In this document: positions 1-10,034 of the stretch, in pieces
Position numbering within the stretch: the first letter of the stretch is position 1
Layout of the letters: every line of letters starts with the position of its first letter
Assembly: GCA_003550325.1 (NCBI GenBank)
Contig: QKWP01000423.1
Span: 105,269 to 169,268 of the forward strand
Direction of reading: 5' to 3'
Source: Gigaspora rosea
Taxonomy: Eukaryota > Glomeromycota > Glomeromycetes > Diversisporales > Gigasporaceae
DNA: 64,000 bases
Position numbers and translations under genes: made by a program
The notes under the pieces: generated by a model
What the model was told of the DNA's origin: nothing
Databases searched by the model: none
The model's input: only the letters and a program-made list of their open reading frames with translations

Positions 1-517
1 GAAAGTAGTTTAAAATATTTGTAATAATGTAAAAATAATATGTAATATATAATAAAGTATGTAATATCAATTAAAAATGTATATTTAATAAATGTAAAAT
101 ATTATATATAATAATAAATAAAAAAATAAAAATTTTATATTAAATTGCGAAACCGTGCGAAATATTGCGAAAACCTGTAAAAAAGCATGATTATGTTAAT
201 ATGTATATCGTTTATTTTTTAAAAAATTTTGAAAATTTGCGAAAATTTGCAAAATATTGCGAAATAATGCGAAAATATCAAAATATTACCTTCTGCGCGC
301 ATTAGTTTATTGATCTGCATGAGTACGCAACCCCTGTAGGGGGTAATTTGCATTTTTTTTATTTGCAATATATTTCGAAATATTTCGAAATAATAACTGT
401 AATATTACCATAATATAGCGTAATATATTGCGTAATATGCCTATCAATCGTAAGATTTTCGTAATATTACGGGCCGTAATATCTTACGTAAGATTACATA
501 TATATAATTCGCTAATG
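1..517. mobile_element. Right part of a 1.8-kb TIR element (copy 1, cut by window start)
   Basis: This stretch matches the right third of the complete element at 24841-26626. Both have repeated GCGAAA-type words, the block around 294-343 (CTGCATGAGTACGC and CCCCTGTAGGGG) and the terminal TTACGTAAGATTACA followed by GCTAATG. The left end lies outside the window. No coding frame is seen. Superfamily is not recognised. Confidence 0.75.
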
Positions 518-909
518 TATTAATTAATTTTAAAATTGTATTAAGTTTTTCTGCATTTTATTGAATAATTAGATTACACTATAGCTAAAAAATTGGTGCC
601 TATATATAAAATATGGTGGCTTTAGATGAATTCTACTGTAGATTTTAGCAGGGCTTATAGTTTCCAATAGAGACCCCTGAGCTTCAGCATCAGCCAACTT
701 CAGCATTAGCTATGACATTATATATACATATACAGTATATCTATATTATAATATATATTTCATAATCATAAATCCTATTAATAGTTTGTACAGATTTGTA
801 TTGATTTAATAATCTGTGCAAAATTCCAAAAAATTTCTTTGCAGACTACCGGCAGGGTTGCAGATCTGCACAGATTTTTAATAATTGATTTTTAAAAAAA
901 TCTGTGCAA
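518..909. other. AT-rich stretch without a gene
   Basis: No usable reading frame. Around 793-917 a short inverted arrangement of the words GCACAGATTTTT and AAAAATCTGTGC surrounds a 20-base A/T core. It may be a tiny MITE, but no clear target duplication is visible. Confidence 0.5.
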
Positions 910-917
910 ACCTGCAC

Positions 918-1543
918 AGGACCCCGAACAATCTATGTAAGGTCATATTTGAAAAATAGCTAATGGAGTCCCATTTTTTAAAAAAGGTAATATTTAAAAA
1001 GTAGGTATTGGAGAAAAAGGTTATATTTGAAAATCGCTAAATAGCAAAATAGGTATATTTAAAAGAATGCTAATAGGGTAATTTTTATAAATGTTATATT
1101 TAAAATGTGCTAATGAAAAATTGGGCTATAATAGTAACTCAGCAGGTAAAAAGAAGAGAGGGGAAAAGAGAGAGAGGAGTAAAAGGAAGTGAGGGATAAA
1201 AGGAAGAGAGGGGTAAAAGGAAGAGAGAAGTAAAAGGGAGAAAGGGGTAAAATGAAGAAAGGAGTAAAAGGGAGAGAGATATAAAAATTGCTCAAAATGG
1301 CCTTTTTTTTAAAAATTTTTTTTTTTTGTAGTATATATTTTTATGATCTAGAATAAATTATGGATTAGATGAGCATAGGAAATTTTTAAAAAAAGAAATT
1401 ATATTTCAAAAAAAAATTAAGATGAGTAAAAGTTTGATCTAGTGTTTGAAATATAGCTTATATATACCAAACCAAAACTGCTAACTAAAAAAATTTTTAC
1501 TATGATGCTCAAATATAACCTCACATAAATTATTCGGGATCCT
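918..1543. mobile_element. hAT-like MITE, AGGACCCCGAA family
   Basis: The ends are inverted repeats: AGGACCCCGAACAATCTATG on the left and its near complement ending CGGGATCCT on the right. Flanks are ACCTGCAC (910-917) and ACCTGTAC (1544-1551), an 8-bp target duplication with one mismatch, as expected for hAT. The interior is purine-rich (GGGAGAGAGG-like, 1150-1280) with no coding frame. A left-truncated relative lies at 2403-2779. Confidence 0.8.
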
Positions 1544-1559
1544 ACCTGTACTATAAAAA

Positions 1560-2390
1560 CTTCTCCAATAATTACTGTTTGTTAATGGCAAATAAAAATA
1601 GTTTTCAAGTATATACAGATAAATCTTTAGTTGAAAAGGAGGGTAGAAAAGTAATAAAAGCTAGTTGTATATGGCTGGATTCTTCAAAAAGTTCTAAAAT
1701 AGTAAAAAGGAAAATAGAATTTGAATCCTGGTCTTAAATAAGTTAAGAAAAGTTTTATTTGGAGCAAGTAGATATGAGATTCAGGAGCTAAGAAAGAATA
1801 TAATATAGAGTCTTTTCTTACAGAATGAGTTAGCAAAATTTAAAACTCTTTTAGGCAGTGTTGTCACTTGAACGTTTTTTGGACATTTTGGACATTTTTT
1901 CAAATTAAAATTACTTAAAATTTTATTAAGATAATCTATTTTAATTTTTTCACCAATGAGTCTAGCACCTAAAAAAATATATAATTATATATTTTTTTAA
2001 ATTACTTTATTGATTAGTTAAACATGAAACATAGGCTTGGACGATTTTGGACAAGCTTGGACATTGGACAAAAAACATAGTATGGACACGTCCAAGTGAC
2101 AACACTGCTTTTAGGTATAAGAAAGGCAATGTTAGATTTTGTAGAATGTTATAAATCTATAGCAAAGAATGTTTTTCATAATTTTGTTTAGCAAACCTGT
2201 TGCAGTACAGTGGCAAAATAAGAATCTTAGATGGGTATTACAAAAGAACTAAAGAAAAAGAAAACAAAACTATACAATAAAAGCAAAAGTACAAGAGTTA
2301 TTCACTTATCTAAGAAGGTAGGATTAGGTGTTCTGGATCCAACCAACAGTATCCCGGTTTTGAATAGGTAAACAATCCAAAATATAAAGA
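1560..2390 (+). pseudogene. Decayed retroelement fragment with RNase H-like residues
   Basis: Around 1588-1735 the plus strand reads as a fragment resembling the start of a retroelement RNase H domain (YTDKSLVEK, then ASCIWLD). After removal of the MITE at 1856-2107 the flanking text continues, still with coding-like composition, to about 2390. No long frame remains. A LINE origin is my guess from the neighbouring LINEs; the fragment is too short to place firmly. Confidence 0.35.
1856..2107. mobile_element. hAT-like MITE with TIR CAGTGTTGTCACTTG
   Basis: The element is 252 bp, flanked on both sides by the identical octamer CTTTTAGG (1848-1855 and 2108-2115). Its ends are CAGTGTTGTCACTTG and the complement CAAGTGACAACACTG. 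CAGTG ends plus an 8-bp duplication are typical of hAT. Sub-terminal copies of TTGGACA and TTTTGGACA occur near both ends and could be transposase sites. No coding capacity. It sits inside the retroelement remnant at 1560-2390, so it is the younger insertion. Confidence 0.9.
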
Positions 2391-2402
2391 TGGAAAAAAA
2401 GT

Positions 2403-2552
2403 GAGGTATTGGAGAAAAAGATTATATTTGAATACAGCTAAATGGCAAAATAGATATATTTAAAAGAATACTAATAGGGGTAATTTTTATATCTTATATT
2501 TGAAATATGCTAATGAAAAATCCAGGGTGTAATATCAAAATTGAAAAATTGN

Positions 2553-2588
<36 letters not shown>

Positions 2589-2779
2589 TGAGAAAAAATT
2601 TAATTTTTTTTTTTATAAAAAATAAGTCCATTTTTTTTTTTTTTTAGAAATGTTGTATTTTTTAAAAAAGTTAAAGGTAGCTAAAAGTTCGATCTATATA
2701 TACTAAACCAAAAGTACTAACCAAAAAAATTTTTACTATGGTACTCAAATACAATCTCACATAGATTATTCAGGGTCCT
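2403..2779. mobile_element. Left-truncated copy of the AGGACCCCGAA MITE family
   Basis: From GAGGTATTGGAGAAAAAG to CAGGGTCCT this matches the element at 918-1543 in order. It lacks about the first 100 bases and has a long T tract with an N at 2552. The right end matches the family terminus. Confidence 0.7.
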
Positions 2780-3321
2780 ACCGTTATTAGTTTCTTGTTT
2801 AGGCATGTGCAGTTTTTCTGTTGTGCCAATACAAAAATTTTAAAGGTATTGCTAGTAGCTTAAATTTTGAGTTACACTAAAGGTTGGAATTTTTTAGATA
2901 TTTAGATATTTATTATAAAGAATTTCATGAGTTATAAAGCCATACCTTGTGAATCAATAAAGTGTTGAAGAAGAAAATAAGTAATACAAGGTAATAAAGA
3001 TCGATTCGAATATAATGAATAAAAAAATGATACATGTAACAATAAAGAATTTTCTTTATAAATATCAATAAAAAGGATCAATGAAATATCATGTGATTAT
3101 TATTCATTATTATTATTATCATTGATAAAATGCACAATTTTTATTGTTATTATTAATAAATTATATAACACGTAATTATTAATAATAGTTTATATATTGC
3201 TGTCAGCATCATGATTGTGAAATCAAAAAATAGTATCAAAATCGATATAAATTCATCAAATTTGCTATCTTAAAATAAAATGAATATCAAATTTGGTATG
3301 CTTATATAAGTACAATAGCAG
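2780..3321. other. AT-rich intergenic stretch
   Basis: No gene seen. There are short AT repeats around 3090-3200 but no recognisable element. Confidence 0.5.
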
Positions 3322-3443
3322 TAGTAATATCTAACGAAATAACAAACCTAACGAAACCATAAGTTTCATAAATGACGAAACTTGACAAAACTTAACAAAA
3401 CTTATAGTTTTGTTAGATTTCATCATTTCGTTAAGCATCACTA
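3322..3443. mobile_element. Small hairpin hAT-like MITE, GACGAAAC family
   Basis: A 122-bp element flanked by identical octamers AATAGCAG (3314-3321 and 3444-3451). Ends are TAGTAATATCTAACGAAAT and the near complement ATTTCGTTAAGCATCACTA. The interior is made of degenerate copies of GACGAAACTT in both orientations, so the whole element can fold on itself. A second member is at 60494-60605. Confidence 0.85.
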
Positions 3444-3648
3444 AATAGCAGTATGTTATACTAGCATAGCATAAATACTGCATGAATCCATATGCCCAAT
3501 CAAATAGAAGGTTTTGCTAATACCATTTTCTGGTTTTAGCACAACTACATTGCATAGCTACTCTAATTGTATGTATGTATGACAAAATAAATCGCATAAT
3601 TGTAATATATGGTATACCGTATATGTTTGAAATTAAGCTACCTTTTTT

Positions 3649-5043
3649 GGGAAATGGCTAAAGCCAAGTGCGTTTATATGGTTTTGATTATTTAATTAAA
3701 ATTAGGGTAATGGTTAGTTAGGAGTTAGGGTTAGAGCTTGACTTATAAGTAAAATTGTCTTCTCGGCATTTTTTATTAATGCTCCTATACAGGTTTAAAC
3801 TAGAGTTTAGACCCAGGTTGTAGTAAACTGGGTCACCCGTGTCAAGACGGTTCACCCGGGTCAAGATTTACAACCCGGGTCAAAATCGGGTTTAAGATCA
3901 TAGAAGGGCATTCATTCGATTGGTTAAGTTATATAGATATATCTCCATGATGTCCGTGATAATTTTACACTGTATAATAATTAGCTGTGCAACGTAGTTG
4001 TGCGAAACCAGGAACGGGAAGTCAGTATGTCATGATGCCGGATATTATGTACAGATAGAATTATCTAACATAATTTTTTCTAAACGTCCATTAGATTTTG
4101 TTTATATAACTATTGTAACTTTCTGGATATAATAATTGGCTGTTTATAGTAATCAAATTTTGATTTGCAATCGGGTTAAGGCGTATATGTTCAGTGTCAA
4201 ATTCATATAAAATTAATATATGCAAGTTACGTAAGGTCACGAATTATTTGGATCAGGATATTACTTGCAATCAATTTAAGAGTTAGTTTACGAAACAATG
4301 TAGAGAGGGCATCTATAAGGTATTAATTTTAAGGTTATGTAATGCGAGAACAATAATAATAGTTTTTAAGGGGGACAATGAGATGTCAAAAGGATAACAA
4401 TTAACAAAACAACATTTTTTGTAGTGATAAATAAGATTAATCCGAGTATAACGGTAAGAGTAATGAGGTTTTATAATGTAACTTCGTCATAAAGGCTTTA
4501 AAAAATTGATTATGTTAAAATAATTGAGAAAAATAGAGCTATTTGCTCTAGACATCCGAAAGCCCACAAGATATCCTTTACTATTAATTAAATATAAATA
4601 ACCCCATCACTATCTGATTACTATTCTGATCATAAGATCTTAAAAATTAATTCTTATATGGTACCGCATATAGTTTTTGTTTTGCATAGTTGACCGAACA
4701 CTCCAATTTTTCGCATGCACGGTAATCATTACTGGCATGTGTATTAATCATACTTTGATCTTGTGATCTGTTCACAGTTTGAAGAGGTTCACTTCTCAAC
4801 ACCAGGACACTTATATGCAACCCGTTTTTCACCTGGGTCACCCGATTTCAAATCACATGGGTGACCCGGGTGCCAATTTTGCATCCGGGTCTAACCTCTA
4901 GTTTAAACACTCGTTTTTTTGTATTTTCATCGTTTTTCACTTTTTTTCGTTGTTTTTGTCTCGTCGGGCTGATCCGTAAAGATCAAATTTTACGATTTGA
5001 TTGGCTTTATATCACGTGAACGCACCTGGCTTTAGACGGCCCC
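3649..5043. mobile_element. Middle element of the nest (GGCTAAAGCC family)
   Basis: Left end GGGAAATGGCTAAAGCC; right end GGCTTTAGACGGCCCC. It is flanked by the octamer CCTTTTTT at 3641-3648 and 5044-5051. Relatives are at 24317-24741 and 61666-61951. The interior has TTAGGGTTAG-like text at 3719-3735 and no coding frame. It is split by the element at 3801-4900. Confidence 0.8.
3801..4900. mobile_element. Inner hAT-like element with TSD GTTTAAAC
   Basis: A 1100-bp element with ends TAGAGTTTAGACCC and GGGTCTAACCTCTA, flanked on both sides by the perfect octamer GTTTAAAC (3793-3800, 4901-4908). Sub-terminal GGGTCACCCG and CCCGGGTCA words recur at both ends. No long coding frame, so non-autonomous. 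Its right half (about 4510-4632) resembles part of the element at 47594-48006, including CACTATCTGATTACTATTCT. Confidence 0.9.
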
Positions 5044-5366
5044 CTTTTTTGGCCAAAAATTACACGAAAAATCATAAAGTAGCTTATTTTCGAAATATAG
5101 CATTTTTTGAAAAAATTGAAAAACGTACTAATAAAAAGTTATCCAAATGATACCAAATTTTTACTGTAGGTGTATTTTGATGTGCTAAACAACTTTACTT
5201 AGTCGACTTTTTGAAGTTTACTTAGTAGAAAAAAAGTTTTATATGTAGCAACTGCTAACGAATTTTTTAAGATTTTTAAAAAAAAACAGGGGGGTAGCTT
5301 ATTTTAGGTAGTAGCTTATTTTCGGACATATATGGTATGTGTTTAGCTGTATGGGTTGATAATTTG

Positions 5367-5462
5367 GTATTTGTCCACTAGACAAATTTAATTGTCCAAG
5401 TCCGAGTCTGGTCTGTGTCTAAGTTTAAGTCTGGTCCAAGTCTAGTCCGAGTGATAGCACTG
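5367..5462. mobile_element. hAT-like terminal fragment
   Basis: Repeated GTCCAAGTC and GTCTGGTC words end in GAGTGATAGCACTG, which reads CAGTGCTATCACTC on the other strand. That is like the CAGTG-type hAT end at 1856. No partner end is seen nearby, so it is probably a solo terminus. Confidence 0.5.
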
Positions 5463-6102
5463 CCGACAAAACTATCAAAGAATTAAAAAAAAATTGTAAA
5501 TTAACTTTGTATAATAATTTTATATAATATTATATAATTTATATATAAATATCAAATAATTTGGCCAATCAGAATTAAGCAATTTTTTGTATATTCTACA
5601 AAATTATATAGCATCTAAATTGATTTTTTTTAAAGCAATTATTTAAAACTATATACAGTACGGAACATCTTAAACTAGCAAGTAAAATAGCTAATTTTTA
5701 AATTGCAATATAAAAATAACTAATAGCTAGAACAATTTTGTTTTCTGTAAAAATATAAAGAAAAACCAGAAGAATAAAATTACAGAATTATTTTTTTTAA
5801 TTTATTAAATTATATCATAAAGTTAACCAATTTTACTAATAAAACTAAAATTTGATCACCCATAATTCTGGTAAAATTATTATATCTGGCCAAGCTTATT
5901 ATAATTTTGACTAGAATTATGAAAATTTTTTTTAAAAATATTAATTCATGCTATATTAGCCAATCATATAGCTTGATTTTTGCATCAAGTTACACAACAT
6001 AACTAAAAAATTTGGCTATTATTTTTTATACTTGTTGGTTTAAGGTGTCCTGCACTGTATTATAAAAATTTTATACAAATTGATCAAGATATTAAAAAAA
6101 TT
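5463..6102. other. AT-rich stretch without a gene
   Basis: About 640 bases of low-complexity A/T text with no frame, no TIR pair and no recognisable repeat. Confidence 0.5.
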
Positions 6103-6630
6103 TAATTAGTGTTTCGCCAAAAGATAAGTGTATTCATATAGTAAAATTTGGGGCAAATTTAATATAAGTATCATAATACAGCAGAAATCTGATATTGCCC
6201 TATAGTAAAATTATTTTTTTTATTAAATTAACTTCTTTTTAGCTTCTAATTAAAGTTGTAGAGCTGGGTTTTATAGACATAATAGTAAATTTTCATTAAA
6301 ATCGGCCCAATAATTCTGAAGATATCTTACCTTTTCTCTTTATAATCTTATAAAATTTCTTTACAAATTTTAAAGAAATTTTATAAGATTATAAAGAGAA
6401 AAATTAAGATATCTCTAGAATTACTAGGCCGATTTTAATAAAATTTTACTATTATGTCTATAAAACCCAGCTCTACAACTTTAATTAGAAGCTAAAGAGA
6501 AGTTAACTTAATAAAAAAAATAATTTTACTATAGGGCAATGTTAGATTTCTGCTATATTATGATACTTATATTAAATTTGCACCAAATTTTACTATATGA
6601 ATACATTCATCTTTTGGTGAAACACTAATT
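6103..6630. mobile_element. Foldback element (hairpin over its whole length)
   Basis: The left half, from AATTAGTGTTTCGCCAAAAG, is repeated in reverse complement up to CTTTTGGTGAAACACTAATT. The axis is near 6367. The arms match throughout apart from scattered substitutions and small gaps. Outside the arms the sequence reads TTAA on both sides if TTAGTGTTTC is taken as the end. A TTAA duplication would suggest a piggyBac-like origin, but the palindromic TTAATTAA makes the boundary ambiguous. Confidence 0.8.
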
Positions 6631-7029
6631 AATCTCTTATTTTTGTAATTTTCAATAAGTAAACTGAATAAATCCTATGCTTAAGCAGATGCTTTAAACT
6701 TTCCAAAAAAAATTAAAAAGATTCTATATAAAAATCTAATATATTGCCTAGACAAAAATCACAACTCTTTTTAATAATTATTTGGACCAACTTTTTTAAA
6801 AAGAACAAACTTTAGAAAACTTTAGATAATATGCAATTTTTTATTACAAAACTTTTTTTGAAGTATCTGAAAATAAAAGTTTTTTTAGAGCAATTTAAAA
6901 AGAAATAAAAAAGAAGTTCTTGGTTAGGGCTCTCTAGAGTAAATCTATCAAACAATAGTTGGTTACAAAGTAACTAGAAGTCTTTGTTATCAAGTTCAAA
7001 TATTAGTTTGAATCTTAATAGAAGCTATA
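6631..7029. other. AT-rich spacer
   Basis: No gene or repeat recognised. Confidence 0.5.
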
Positions 7030-7279
7030 TGGGGGTGAGTCAGTAGAAAAGGGACAAATTTTTTCTAAATAAAAGTTTTCTTGACTTTAAGCTTAAATAT
7101 CTTAACAACTATCTTAATAAATTTAATAATTTTTTTTTATTTTAATTCTATATAATTTCAAGTTTAAAATAAAAAATTTTTTAGCAAATTTGATTAAATG
7201 GTTGTCAAGATATTTTAGTTTAAAAATTAAATAAATTTTACTAAAAATGATTTGTCCCTTTTCTACTGACTCACCCCCA
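7030..7279. mobile_element. 250-bp TA-flanked MITE (copy 1)
   Basis: Ends TGGGGGTGAGTCAGTAGAAA and its complement, with TA on both sides (7028-7029, 7280-7281). Exactly the same length as the relative at 20107-20356. A TA duplication and short TIR fit a Tc1/mariner-type MITE. No coding frame. Confidence 0.85.
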
Positions 7280-8224
7280 TATATTTTTCTACTGGCTACA
7301 AAACTTATATAGTTTCAAACCCACAAAAACAAATTGAACCATCTAGTACTTTTTTTATATTTTTTGGCTCTTTTGAAATTTTAACAAAGTAGATATTTTG
7401 GTTTACCTTTTCAAAAAATTATCCTTTCCATATAGCTACTATATTGGAACCAAATTATGAGTAAATTTCAGGTTCTGTGAAATAAACAATAAATTATATG
7501 TGTGTTATTCCTGAAGTGATGAGATAGAACTCTTCAATTTGCTCCAGGAAGAGTGGTTTAAGATCGATGGCTCAATTTTAAAAAATCTTGTTGAAAGTAT
7601 GCGTTGACGTTTTTTTGCTGTAATTGCTGCTAATGGGTACCCTACACAGTATTAAATTTTGTAAATAAAACTTATATGTAGTTGCCAAATAAAAAAAAAT
7701 TGTGACCCGAATTAATATGTAGTTTGTTGAGAATTCACAAATCAAAAAAAAGATCGTCATATTGTTACCAAAAAAATCCGGTACCATATACTTTGTAGAT
7801 GTTAAAGAAAAACATTAATTATATTATTTCGATCCATTAAAGAACGTTTGTTTTTCCTTTGACGAATAAAGTTTCAAAATCGACTTCAACTAATAATCGA
7901 CTCTAGTCGACTTAGTTAAACTGAATTTTTTTAGATCGACTTGGTTCAGTAGTATGTAGATCTTAGTAAATATCCATGTAAAATTTTGATGAAATTGTAT
8001 GGTATATAAATATGATATAATATACAAGTTTAATATATTTTATTTAAAAATTTATTAATTATATTCAAAAAAATTGACAGGAAAATTATATGTATCACTC
8101 AGAAGGAATTAATTATGTAATCTAAATATATAAAGTTTATATGATAAATATTTACTGTTTACAAAAGATATTGAATAATATGACGTACAGTCAAAATATT
8201 GATCAACATAATATACTGTATTAT
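7280..8224. other. Spacer downstream of the BTB gene
   Basis: No gene seen. A short block near 7350-7425 (AGATATTTTGGTTTACC) recurs at 34120-34175, so a small dispersed repeat is present. The 3-prime end of the BTB transcript should fall just below 8225. Confidence 0.45.
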
Positions 8225-10034
8225 TTACACCTTTCTTCGAATTTGATATACTTCATAATCGACTATCTCAAATTCGTTTGAAGAATTTCGCAATTTTCTC
8301 TCGTACACCTGCGGCAAATTCGAAACGTTGCAGAGACAACGCTTTTGGAGGTTGGGTCCAATCATGATTAAATCGTTTCCAAAAGATGGACCATATTCCA
8401 ATTCCTAAAATAAAAGAAATAATAATATTTAGTAATCAAGCGCCTATTACGACTTTACAAATGATAACATCAAATAAGTGCTACAAGGGAAAACCAGTCA
8501 TTGGGTTTCCAATAACATTTTGTACCGAACACATTCCCTAATGAATTAGATAAATTGTGTCCAGTACAATATAATTGAAAGCCCGATGACAGGTTTTCTC
8601 TTAGCGGGTGTACCGATAATTACCCAACTGACAGCCTTTGAAACAATATTAACGCGACTGAGAATCGCATCTTGAAAATCATTACTTGGAAATGAAAAAA
8701 TGAAACTATCAGACGTCTTTCCCCATACACAATCGACGCGTTTCCACTCGATTGGATTATAACCTAAAATCGCGATAAATTCAATATTAGATGATTGAAA
8801 TAAAAGAATTCTGTATAAAAACATAAATAATAAAAAATAAAAATATACCCCCGAGAATTTCGTCAGAACCTTTAATTTTCATAACCGAAACAGTATTTTT
8901 TATGTCATCACATTTGTTATGAAAATTTATTGCTAAAAAACCATCTCGCTTTCCACGAAAAAGTAAACGGAATTCATAAGGATTTTCATTAATATCATAA
9001 GGCTTAAAATGAAGAGAATCTTTATCTTTTTTGTCTATCCAGCTAGCAATGTAAGCAGTATGTTTAGCAGTGAGAATTATTGAATCAATATTTGGCCCAC
9101 GTCGTGGTCCCAAAATTTTACAAGTGGGCCGAACATTGTCCATGTAAAAATAGTTTTTCAAATCAACATAAACCTTTGCTTGAGAAACTTTTAAAAGTTT
9201 TTTGTATGGTAACAGATGATTACGATAATTTTTTGCTGAAAATTGAAAGAATCGAACTAAAGGTAGACAATCCTGAAGTGTTTTTGCTAATGATTCAACA
9301 TCATCCGGACTCCATAGTGATGGGTCAGATTTCAATGAAGGGTTTTTATCAAGACCCCATTTTAATAAATAGTTCCAAAGTTCAACTTCATCTATTTTTA
9401 TGTCGTCCCGTACAAGAATTTCGCGTAACAATTTTTCGGGAAGACTTGTAAAGTCGGAGGCCAAGAAAACTACCTCAGGGGAGTTGTTGACGGTATGAGA
9501 GCAGAACGCACGTAGTTGTTCAAAGGTTTCATATTTATTACTCACATGATAAATATGAGCGAAATGCTCGTTTAACCAGTTACCATGTTGCTCAATAATG
9601 AAAGATTGTATGCTGTTGACGAGATCAAGGGCAAGTTTTTCAGCTCCGAGTAACAGGTCAAGGACTTCCGAACCTGATCTATGACCCAAGTTGACCTTTC
9701 CACTGTAGAAATAACTTTATTGCAAAAAAGAAATACAGTAAAGTTATATAACTGTACGCTTAAAGTCTTACTTGAACAAGTAAACTACTTACCTGAGTAA
9801 TTCTTCAAAGATCTCACCTGAAATGTCTGGAAGCTCGATATTTTCAATATCATTACCATCAGACAAAAGTTCCCGAAAATATTGAGAGCGAGAGTAAAGA
9901 ATATATCTGTGTGACGGGAACGTTCTCGCGTTAGGTGTTCCTTGTTCAGTCGTTATCGTAATGTCCGTGTATCTCTTTTCATTGAAGGAAGCCAACAGAT
10001 CTTCGCCAAGGGTCTGGTAAAGTTGAATCGACAT
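8225..10034 (-). CDS. BTB/POZ-BACK-TLDc domain protein, four exons
   Basis: Reading complement(join(8225..8404, 8624..8763, 8849..9714, 9793..10034)) gives 475 residues with all junctions in frame. Introns are 219, 85 and 78 bp with GT-AG borders. The BTB/POZ fold occupies about residues 1-105: YTDITI, the FPSHRYILYSRSQYF helix, then LSYFYSGKV built across the first splice, which fixes the acceptor at 9715. A BACK-like helical region follows. The TLDc domain fills the last ~190 residues: FRLLFRGKRDGF, ILGGYNPIEWK, WGKTSDSFIFSF, YGPSFGNDL and a terminal DYEVYQIRR. BTB proteins commonly bind Cullin-3. TLDc proteins act in oxidative stress or V-ATPase regulation in other eukaryotes. BTB-TLDc fusions are very numerous in Glomeromycotina. 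The substrate is unknown. Minus-strand TATATAA lies about 75 bp upstream of the ATG. No defect seen. Confidence 0.9.

Larger units (their letters stand above)
3611..5337. mobile_element. Outer MITE of a three-deep nest (AAGCTACC family)
   Basis: Left end reads TATACCGTATATGTTTGAAA then TTAAGCTACC; right end is the near complement with GTAGCTTATTTTCGGACATA. Same family as 22211-22776 and 36462-36766. The body is interrupted at 3649 by a second element which itself holds a third. End positions are good to a few bases. A TA target duplication is possible but not distinctive in this AT-rich context. Confidence 0.75.

Noticed and set aside
1110-1295. A 61-codon minus-strand frame (repeated SLPFTPFF)
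   Set aside because: Translation of the GGGAGAGAGG-type purine tract inside a MITE.
9080-9451. A 123-codon plus-strand frame
   Set aside because: It lies antisense to the BTB-TLDc exon 2 and has no domain; an ordinary shadow of a coding strand.
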